Assembly: GCA_003277985.1 (NCBI GenBank)
Contig: QCHR01000003.1
Coordinates: 58,011 to 122,010, forward strand
Source of the DNA: Prochlorococcus sp. AG-402-G06
Lineage (GTDB): Bacteria; Cyanobacteriota; Cyanobacteriia; PCC-6307; Cyanobiaceae
Direction: 5' to 3'
DNA: 64,000 nucleotides
This document shows positions 58,245 through 64,000 of the stretch, piece after piece. The notes below the pieces were generated by a model. It saw only the letters and a list, made by a program, of their open reading frames with translations. It searched no databases and was not told where the DNA came from. The position numbers were made by a program, and so were the translations under genes. Numbering within the stretch: the stretch's first letter is position 1; each line of letters begins with the position of its first letter.

Positions 58245-58523
58245 CTAGATCTCATATTCATTTTTAAAATTACCTAAATTCGTCAAATATAGTTGATAAA
58301 GATTAGTAGTATCATCATTAAAACCAACCTCCTTATACATTTGATCAAGTGACATATAGGCACTCATTACTGGTAAAAATGCAGATTTATATTCTTCCTG
58401 TATATCATCTTCATCTATGTCATGAATTATAGCTGTAATTAGTTCAATTTGCTTCTTGGCTAACGAAATGTCTTTCTCTAATTCAGGACTAAGTTTACGC
58501 CTTCTTTTTGCCATTGAATACAT
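58245..58523 (-). CDS. Small helical hypothetical protein (92 aa)
   Basis: The 92-residue product starts MYSMAKRRRKLSPELEKDIS. GAGG lies five bases before ATG 58523, supporting that start over the ATG at 58514. It is basic at the front, then acidic and helical (AKKQIELITAIIHDIDEDDI, MSAYMSLDQMYKEVGF). No family recognised. It lies divergent from the 114-residue gene at 58739. Confidence 0.65.
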   Translation of the reverse strand: MYSMAKRRRKLSPELEKDISLAKKQIELITAIIHDIDEDDIQEEYKSAFLPVMSAYMSLDQMYKEVGFNDDTTNLYQLYLTNLGNFKNEYEI

Positions 58524-58689
58524 TTCAACCTCAAAAATAATACACTATTTTTAATAGAAAAATCAATCAGAAGAGCTAGAGAATATGAAAAGCAGAAGAA
58601 TAAGAGTAAATACTCATAAAAGAAGTAGATGAGAGTTCCATTATAATAAAAATGGGATATATTTTAATTGGTACAATATTGATGTGATA

Positions 58690-58721
58690 ATAGCCCAAAA
58701 CATATTTTATTTAAGGGCTAT
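58690..58721. repeat. 7-bp inverted repeat upstream of the 58739 gene
   Basis: ATAGCCC and GGGCTAT are separated by 18 bases and end 17 bases before the start codon. It could be an operator or a leader hairpin. A GATAAT-like box overlaps its left arm. Confidence 0.4.
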
Positions 58722-58738
58722 CAAATCTAACTATCACT

Positions 58739-59083
58739 ATGAAAAGTAATTCAGATAAAAATCGAACAAAACTTCCATGGTGGGTAGAACTTTTGTTTGT
58801 TCAAATTGGATTACCCGATACATGGCTTTCTAAATATCTCAAGAAAAAAAAAGAAGCTGCAAATTTTATTATTGAAAACAAAAAAAGGATAGTATACTCC
58901 GCCATCATAATTGCAGGTATATTATACATATACCCAATAGTAAGGTATACATCATCAAGTGCCTCATGCATAGATAAAACAACTAAGTATCTTAAATCAA
59001 ATAATATAAATAGATCTCAAACTAAAATGGATATAAATTCCCTAGCAGTAGGATATTGCCATGGGGGCTCTTTACCAGACTAA
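58739..59083 (+). CDS. Small membrane-anchored hypothetical protein (114 aa)
   Basis: The 114-residue protein begins with a basic segment and LPWWVELLFVQIGLPDTWLS, which looks like a conserved picocyanobacterial pattern. A lysine-rich helix and one hydrophobic span (about residues 52-70, IVYSAIIIAGILYIYPIV) follow. The last 45 residues hold two cysteines (ASCIDKTTKYLKS and GYCHGG), perhaps facing the periplasm. Function unknown. Its stop overlaps a convergent small gene by four bases. Confidence 0.75.
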   Translation: MKSNSDKNRTKLPWWVELLFVQIGLPDTWLSKYLKKKKEAANFIIENKKRIVYSAIIIAGILYIYPIVRYTSSSASCIDKTTKYLKSNNINRSQTKMDINSLAVGYCHGGSLPD

Positions 59084-59238
59084 TCTAATGTTTGTCGATT
59101 ATATTTATCACCATCAATGTCATATGTTGGTCGTTTTTCAGGAGGCTTTCCCTCAATCAAAGGAATCAATTTAGAAACAATCCTTCCCATAACTGGAACC
59201 CAAAAATTTATGTAAGCGGTTTTAAGTAATTTATTCAT
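59080..59238 (-). CDS. Small hypothetical protein (52 aa)
   Basis: ATG at 59238 opens 52 codons to TAG at 59080. The product is MNKLLKTAYINFWVPVMGRI with a short hydrophobic-amphipathic stretch. A proline- and charge-rich end follows (IEGKPPEKRPTYDIDGDKYN). Composition is protein-like and the frame fills the gap between two neighbours. It ends four bases inside the convergent 114-residue gene and lies 38 bases downstream of the glycosyltransferase stop on the same strand. No family recognised. Confidence 0.6.
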   Translation of the reverse strand: MNKLLKTAYINFWVPVMGRIVSKLIPLIEGKPPEKRPTYDIDGDKYNRQTLD

Positions 59239-59276
59239 TTTAATTTTATACTATCTAAAAAGAAGTAAGAATAATA

Positions 59277-60926
59277 TTATTCACTACTATTCATTAATAA
59301 TAAGTGATTGTCAAATTTTTTAATAGAAATAAAAGATTGTTTAACCTCCTCTTTCTCTATGTAATTAATATTTGAAGTAATTAAGTATTTATATTTTTTA
59401 ATTGTTTCAAAGTCATCTACAACCTTAGATGAAGGTAAATAATATGATAGTAAAGTCTGAGTTTTACTGTCAACACTATATAGATAAATAGTATTAGTGT
59501 TTATAATTGGCAAAACACTTTCATCTTTTAAGAATAGTTTTATTGTATAGTTGGGATTACCAAGTACACCAAAATTATACAACAATGATATAGAAATAAA
59601 TTGAGGTATAATAATATTATAAAAGAAAGAAATTAAATTAGAATTATGATGCTTAATATCAAATAGAAATCTAAATGACGTGAAATACGATAACAATAGA
59701 AATGAGGTAATTATATAAACTATTAATGGATTTCCATAGGTATACTGAATTAACAAGTCATTATAACTAATAATAAAAAACAAAAGGATAAATGATATGA
59801 ATAAAAGTATTATTAATAATAAATAGCCAATATAAGAGCTTGAAAAGGTGTATCTAAATGAATTAGATGTTAAATATGTAGAAAAAATTATAGATAAGGA
59901 AGGTAAGAGAAAAAGATAATAATGCGGATATGAAGTAGACATACATAATAACAAGAACAAAGATAAAACTGGAAAACAATAAATCAATAATGGATAATTG
60001 ATCTTAATATTTGATCTAGTAAAAATAAAAAGAATAAGAAGTAATATCCCAATCGGAAAGGTAAAATAAATAAAATTCAAAGGTACAAGCATTAAATTAT
60101 TAAAACCAAATTCACCAACTGCTTGTTTCCTTGCAAAATCAAAAAGTTTTGTAAATCCTACAATTCCAAACTTTTGCAATGAAAAATAAAGATTAAGACA
60201 CGTAGGTATAGATCCAAGAAATATACCACTACAAAATAAAATTTTAAAGGTAATTTCTTTTCTAGATAAATGATAAAAAATAAATGGCGCAAGACCTATA
60301 AGTGGAACGAACGCCATATAACTTCTAATAAAAAAAGATGTAGAAATAAAAAGACCAGACAAAAAAACATAAAAATGTGGTCTTATATATTCTGAATAAT
60401 CTAAGGATTTAAGAAAAAATAGAATAACTAAAAGGATACATAATACAAATGGAAAATCAGGACTAGCGTATCTTGAATATTGAATCCATAATGGCATTGA
60501 TGCAAGTGAGAATACAGAAATCAATGCAGACTTTTTATTTGTAATTTTTAATGCAATTAAGTACGAGCAAATCAAGCAAAAGAAAGAAGAAAGAATGCTT
60601 GGAAGCCTAAGAGCTAGTTCACTATTACCAAATAACCTTATGGATAATGCTATAAACCAATAGCTTCCCAATGTCTTATGGTGAGGATATGAGAAAGGCG
60701 GATAAAACCAATTATTAGAGTTCTCAATCAATCTAGCTCTTCTAGCGTAAAGGCCCTCATCATGAGAGACGAGACTTTGACTAGAAATATCGATAAGGAA
60801 ATAAAATGATATAAAAAGAAGAACAACAAAGAAAGGTACAATAATTATTTTATTTTTTAGGATAAAATTTATAACTCCTAATTTAATTTTCTTATAGTTA
60901 ATATCATTAGAAAGAAAAAATTGCAT
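59277..60926 (-). CDS. ArnT-like membrane glycosyltransferase (GT39/PMT family)
   Basis: A 549-residue protein with about eleven to twelve hydrophobic spans. Near the N-terminus, after the first span, is the loop SLVSHDEGLYARRARLIENS, whose acidic HDE segment matches the catalytic loop of lipid-linked sugar transferases (ArnT, PMT_2). LGSYWFIALSIRLFGNSELA and RLPSILSSFFCLI are also typical. Such enzymes transfer a sugar from a polyprenyl phosphate donor to lipid A, glycans or proteins outside the membrane. The acceptor is not predictable. It is divergent from the 65-residue gene at 61074. Confidence 0.85.
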   Translation of the reverse strand: MQFFLSNDINYKKIKLGVINFILKNKIIIVPFFVVLLFISFYFLIDISSQSLVSHDEGLYARRARLIENSNNWFYPPFSYPHHKTLGSYWFIALSIRLFGNSELALRLPSILSSFFCLICSYLIALKITNKKSALISVFSLASMPLWIQYSRYASPDFPFVLCILLVILFFLKSLDYSEYIRPHFYVFLSGLFISTSFFIRSYMAFVPLIGLAPFIFYHLSRKEITFKILFCSGIFLGSIPTCLNLYFSLQKFGIVGFTKLFDFARKQAVGEFGFNNLMLVPLNFIYFTFPIGILLLILFIFTRSNIKINYPLLIYCFPVLSLFLLLCMSTSYPHYYLFLLPSLSIIFSTYLTSNSFRYTFSSSYIGYLLLIILLFISFILLFFIISYNDLLIQYTYGNPLIVYIITSFLLLSYFTSFRFLFDIKHHNSNLISFFYNIIIPQFISISLLYNFGVLGNPNYTIKLFLKDESVLPIINTNTIYLYSVDSKTQTLLSYYLPSSKVVDDFETIKKYKYLITSNINYIEKEEVKQSFISIKKFDNHLLLMNSSE

Positions 60927-60950
60927 GGTCGAATATGATTAGAATTTCAT

Positions 60951-60970
60951 AAGTTCAATTTTATGAACTT
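60951..60970. repeat. 7-bp inverted repeat in the divergent spacer
   Basis: AAGTTCA and TGAACTT are separated by six bases. It lies 25 bases from the glycosyltransferase start and about 100 bases before the small gene at 61074. Confidence 0.5.
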
Positions 60971-60978
60971 CATTTAAA

Positions 60979-61003
60979 TCAAATTATATCCTTAGTAATT
61001 TGA
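60979..61003. repeat. 8-bp inverted repeat in the divergent spacer
   Basis: TCAAATTA and TAATTTGA with a nine-base spacer, directly after the previous repeat. Both arms are exact complements. Confidence 0.5.
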
Positions 61004-61041
61004 TTTGGGAATCTAAAAGACTTTGAATTTATAAGATCATG

Positions 61042-61047
61042 TATAAT
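61042..61047 (+). promoter_or_regulatory. Candidate -10 box for the 61074 gene
   Basis: TATAAT lies 26 bases before the ATG. A TTGAAT is 13 bases upstream, shorter than a normal spacer, so no proper -35 is claimed. Confidence 0.45.
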
Positions 61048-61073
61048 AGAACATATATTAAGACTAATAAAAG

Positions 61074-61271
61074 ATGGCAACCGCTAAGGAAAAGAAGGAA
61101 GAAGTCAAAGCATCTCTCAAGATTTTAAGAGCCGAATTGAGAAAAATGCATTTAGGCGTAACCGAAGAGCTAGCACTCCCAGAGCCAACAGAAGTAAAAA
61201 AATTAATGACTCAAATGGAGGAGTTATTGGTAGTTATTGAACCAAAATCAACTAGAAAAGCAAAGAAGTAA
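61074..61271 (+). CDS. Small helical hypothetical protein (65 aa)
   Basis: A 65-residue, lysine- and glutamate-rich protein (MATAKEKKEEVKASLKILRA, then KKLMTQMEELLVVIE, ending RKAKK). It should be mostly helical and possibly a coiled coil. It has its own TATAAT box, and the upstream spacer carries two inverted repeats. No family recognised; composition resembles other small picocyanobacterial proteins. Confidence 0.7.
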   Translation: MATAKEKKEEVKASLKILRAELRKMHLGVTEELALPEPTEVKKLMTQMEELLVVIEPKSTRKAKK

Positions 61272-61579
61272 ACATTAGCCCATATTTTTTAGAGAGTAGT
61301 GTATAACTATAAGTTGTTAAATAAAGAACTAATATGATTATTTTCTGTTGTTCAATCCTTATTTATTGTTTTAAAAAGAGAAGGACTTGTAATTAATATT
61401 ATAATAGCCAAAGGGTGGTCTGAGATAGTATAAAACATCGTCGAAAAAGTAAAAGAATCGACTAAAATTCTAATGTCAATTCTTAAATCATATATTGAAA
61501 GTGTAATCAAAAGAATTTGCAACCAATTGTATTTTATATAAATATATAATCTATCAATAAAAATGAATCCCATGCTTAA
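61272..61579. other. 308-base spacer, nothing recognised
   Basis: AT-rich spacer between the 65-residue gene and the secF stop. A minus-strand open frame here (61352-61573) is dominated by I, L, S and T codons with no conserved-looking motif, and I regard it as chance. No hairpin with a T run is obvious. Confidence 0.7.
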
Positions 61580-62545
61580 TCAATCAAACTCTTTATTGCT
61601 TGTTATTGATAACAATGAAGGAGCTAAAGCTATACTCGACCATGAACCAGCTATAACACCGATAATCAAAGCCAATGCAAACCAAAATAATGTTGACCCC
61701 CCCCAAATCAATATACATATTAATGGAAGTAGTGTTGTAAGACTTGTATAAATTGTCCTTGTTAATGTTGCTCCAACAGCTTTATCTATCTGATATTTAA
61801 AACTTAATTGATTCTCTAATAAACCTTTCTCTCTGATTCTATCAAAAACAACAACAGTATTGTTTACTGAATAACCTGCAATGGTCAAAAGAGATACAGC
61901 AAATAATGAGTCGACCTCTACATTAAAAAAATATCCTAGCCATGCAAAGACTCCACAGACTATAAGTATGTCATGTAAAAGTGCAAATAAAGCTAAGAAT
62001 GAGTATCTTCTATCATATCTAAAATTAATATATAAAGCTATTCCAAGAAAAGCAAAGAGTAGAGAAATTAAACTACTTTTAAGTAGCTGCTTCCCAAGAC
62101 TTGGACCAATAATTTCAACTGAAGTATTTTCACTGTTAAATGGTCCAAAAGATTTATTAACCTCTGCAACTACAGACTCAGATTGAGCTGCCGATAAAAA
62201 TGGAAGCCTGATAGAAATCAATTGTGAATTATCTAGTAATTGTATTTGTGATCTAGTTAAATTAGGAGATGTATTTGAACTAAAATTTTTATCTTGGTCT
62301 TTCAAAGCGATTATATTTTTAGATATTTCACTTGTATTTAAGGTAATACAATCATCAGTACAACTCCTCTCTAAAGTTATTTGAGTTCCTCCGGTATAAT
62401 CTAAACCAAGATTTAAAGGGGAGTTAATAGAAGTACTTTTAAGGCAAATTAGCATTCCAAGTATTGATATTAAACATAAAGAGAATGAAACAAGCCATAC
62501 ATTTTTTCTATTTTTATGGAGTTGAACATTAAAATTAGATTTCAT
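61580..62545 (-). CDS. secF: Protein translocase subunit SecF
   Basis: A 321-residue inner-membrane protein, accessory to SecYEG, that uses the proton gradient to pull preproteins across. It has a first span near residues 15-33 and a periplasmic domain (about 40-150) with LGLDYTGGTQITLE. Five further spans follow, with YSVNNTVVVFDRIREKG as the SecD/F signature. ILIWGGSTLFWFALALIIG is encoded across a run of eight G residues (61697-61704). It follows secD after 24 bases. Confidence 0.95.
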   Translation of the reverse strand: MKSNFNVQLHKNRKNVWLVSFSLCLISILGMLICLKSTSINSPLNLGLDYTGGTQITLERSCTDDCITLNTSEISKNIIALKDQDKNFSSNTSPNLTRSQIQLLDNSQLISIRLPFLSAAQSESVVAEVNKSFGPFNSENTSVEIIGPSLGKQLLKSSLISLLFAFLGIALYINFRYDRRYSFLALFALLHDILIVCGVFAWLGYFFNVEVDSLFAVSLLTIAGYSVNNTVVVFDRIREKGLLENQLSFKYQIDKAVGATLTRTIYTSLTTLLPLICILIWGGSTLFWFALALIIGVIAGSWSSIALAPSLLSITSNKEFD

Positions 62546-62569
62546 AATTTAATTGATTTGAATTAATTG

Positions 62570-64000
62570 TTATTGAACGTTGATAGATGGTGATGGTATC
62601 TGATTAGGATTAATAAAGTTAGAAATTTTTCTAAGGCCTTGATAACTCATTAGGAACTTCAATATTGCTTTTGTACATGTTAGGGCCGTAAACAAGCTCA
62701 AAACAACACCAATGCCCAATGTAGCCGCAAAACCTTTTACAAATCCAGTGCCCAAATAAAATAAAGTAATACAGCTTATTAGAGTGGTTAAATGACCATC
62801 AATTATTGATGAAAAAGCGTTTTTAAAACTTGCGTCTATTGAACGAATCAAGGTATTTCCATTACGTAATTCTTCCTTTAATCTTTCAAAAATAAGAACA
62901 TTAGCGTCAACAGCCATTCCTATGCTTAAGATAAATCCAGCTATACCTGGAAGAGTAAGAGTAACTGGAAGTAGTGCATAAATAGAAAGGGTAAAGAGCG
63001 AATAAAAAGACAATGCCAAGACAGCAACAAATCCAGCTAGTTTATAGATAAAGATCATAAAAATACCTACAAAAAGCAAGCCTGTGAGAGCAGCAAAAAG
63101 ACTGAGACGAATATTTTGAGTCCCTAAAGAAGGTCCTATTGTTCTTATCTGAATAATGTCAATAGGTAGAGGCAAAGCTCCTCCCCTTAATTGAACTTCT
63201 AAATTTCTAGCATCATCAGCAGTAAAATTTCCGCTTATTGTCGCGGCCCCACCTGTAATACCGGCAGTTTCAAATTGCTTACTAACACTTGCTTCGCTAT
63301 ATGAAATACCATCAATAACAATTCCGAGCAATCGAGGGGAGCCAGCGATTGATTTTGTTAGGTCTGCAAATAATTCACCTCCCTCATTATTGAAGCTTAA
63401 AGTAACTTCCCAATTATTACTATTTTGATCTTGTCGTCTGCCTGCATTTGTCAAATATTGTCCAGTTAATGATGTTGGTTCAAACAGACCTGCAATGTCA
63501 GTACTTATTTTATTCCTTAAAAGATTGAATTGATCAACATCTAATATCTGGTCAGATTGAATATTATATTTTTCGAATAATTCATTAATTTCATTATTAA
63601 TATTGATCTCCTTTATTAATTGAGCTGAATTATTATTCTCTTCTAACAATTTAATAATAGATTCAACGCTATTTCGTTGAGATTGTAAATCTCTTAATTG
63701 CGCCGCAGTACCATTTTTCTGAATTCTAAATTCTAATAGAGCAGTTTCCCCTAATACTTTCGCTGCCCCGGAAGGATCTTGCTCCCCAGGAAGTTCTAAT
63801 AACAATTGATTTGTTCCTACAGTTTGAAGTTGTGAATCTGAAACTCCTAATCCGTTTACCCTCTTATCAAGGACAGCTTTAACCCCTTCGATTTCATTGG
63901 GGGTGATTTTTGTAATTTCCTTAGTAGGCTGAACTTCTAAAGTTAGTTGACTACCTCCGCGTAGATCCAATCCTAATTGGAAAGGTATATTGGTGCATAT
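62570..64000 (-). CDS. secD: Protein translocase subunit SecD (5' end cut off)
   Basis: The frame runs from the window edge (64000) to 62570, about 476 codons. The TTG near 63970 is internal, because codons for ICTNIPFQLG precede it and continue off the window. LDLRGGSQLTLEV marks the SecD start, and only the first membrane span should be missing. The periplasmic P1 domain spans about 30-300. Five to six C-terminal spans follow with SIGMAVDANVLIFERLKEEL. It works with SecF, downstream by 24 bases. Confidence 0.95.
   Translation of the reverse strand: MCTNIPFQLGLDLRGGSQLTLEVQPTKEITKITPNEIEGVKAVLDKRVNGLGVSDSQLQTVGTNQLLLELPGEQDPSGAAKVLGETALLEFRIQKNGTAAQLRDLQSQRNSVESIIKLLEENNNSAQLIKEININNEINELFEKYNIQSDQILDVDQFNLLRNKISTDIAGLFEPTSLTGQYLTNAGRRQDQNSNNWEVTLSFNNEGGELFADLTKSIAGSPRLLGIVIDGISYSEASVSKQFETAGITGGAATISGNFTADDARNLEVQLRGGALPLPIDIIQIRTIGPSLGTQNIRLSLFAALTGLLFVGIFMIFIYKLAGFVAVLALSFYSLFTLSIYALLPVTLTLPGIAGFILSIGMAVDANVLIFERLKEELRNGNTLIRSIDASFKNAFSSIIDGHLTTLISCITLFYLGTGFVKGFAATLGIGVVLSLFTALTCTKAILKFLMSYQGLRKISNFINPNQIPSPSINVQ

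Noticed and set aside
61352..61573. Minus-strand 73-codon frame before secF
   Set aside because: It is composed of AT-rich codons for I, L, S, T and F without an ordered motif, and it overlaps nothing that would need it.
1..64000. Mobile elements, CRISPR arrays, rRNA, riboswitches and the Yfr1 motif
   Set aside because: No transposase, integrase, repeat-spacer array or rRNA-like sequence is evident. I saw no cobalamin-type riboswitch before metH or cobN. The conserved CACTCCTCACAC-like core of Yfr1 was looked for and not found by eye.

Overview
The window is AT-rich, densely packed bacterial chromosome from an oxygenic phototroph. PsaK, PetN, Thf1/Psb29, HemJ, a CobN-type chelatase, DUF1995, DUF2499, DUF3110 and DUF3593 proteins point to a cyanobacterium. 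The small gene sizes, short spacers, low GC and gene order fit a marine picocyanobacterium of the genus Prochlorococcus. A low-light or NATL/SS120-like lineage is my guess from base composition only. I recognise no insertion sequence, prophage, CRISPR array or rRNA. There is one tRNA gene, tRNA-Ser(GGA).

Layout. Bases 1-1221 (minus) hold the ribosomal pair rpmG-rpsR followed by an RNase II/R-family exonuclease cut by the window edge. pheT (plus) follows. Next is a 732-base gene-poor stretch with a stop-riddled reading frame and hairpins, beside an unusual protein that joins a ribbon-helix-helix-like N-terminus to a C-terminal J-domain. Bases 5.7-12.1 kb carry small hypotheticals, an Ap4A phosphorylase-like enzyme, metH and ilvE. 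A large cobN follows, then a minus-strand run of PHP phosphoesterase, hemJ, uvrC and a flavin reductase-like gene. coaD stands alone on the plus strand. Bases 20.2-24.2 kb are a tight minus-strand operon: dapF, cysteine desulfurase, DUF1995, and D-Ala-D-Ala carboxypeptidase.

leuS, pgi, purN, argC and ribBA alternate in strand between 24.3 and 32.3 kb. Bases 32.3-37.1 kb (minus) form a folding-centred cluster: dnaK, a zinc-finger-less dnaJ, DUF3110, murQ and a cyclophilin. pstC-pstA-pstB (phosphate import) follow without pstS or phoU, then tRNA-Ser. Bases 40.3-46.3 kb (plus) run inositol-phosphatase family, hisZ, htpG, rpmB, a PrxQ-like peroxiredoxin, DUF2499, DUF3593 and psaK. They end at a strong bidirectional terminator shared with dxs. 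ilvA, scpB, a YggT protein, a MazG-like gene, pyruvate kinase, a MacB/FtsX-type permease, ftsH and clpP/thf1 follow.

Bases 57.2-61.3 kb are rich in very small genes: petN, a 41-residue single-span membrane protein next to it, a DUF2103 protein and several unrecognised small proteins. An ArnT-like membrane glycosyltransferase lies among them. The window ends in secF and a 5'-truncated secD. Overall this is housekeeping and photosynthetic chromosome. The parts least explained are the 3.8-5.6 kb region, the petN neighbour and the small-ORF cluster.
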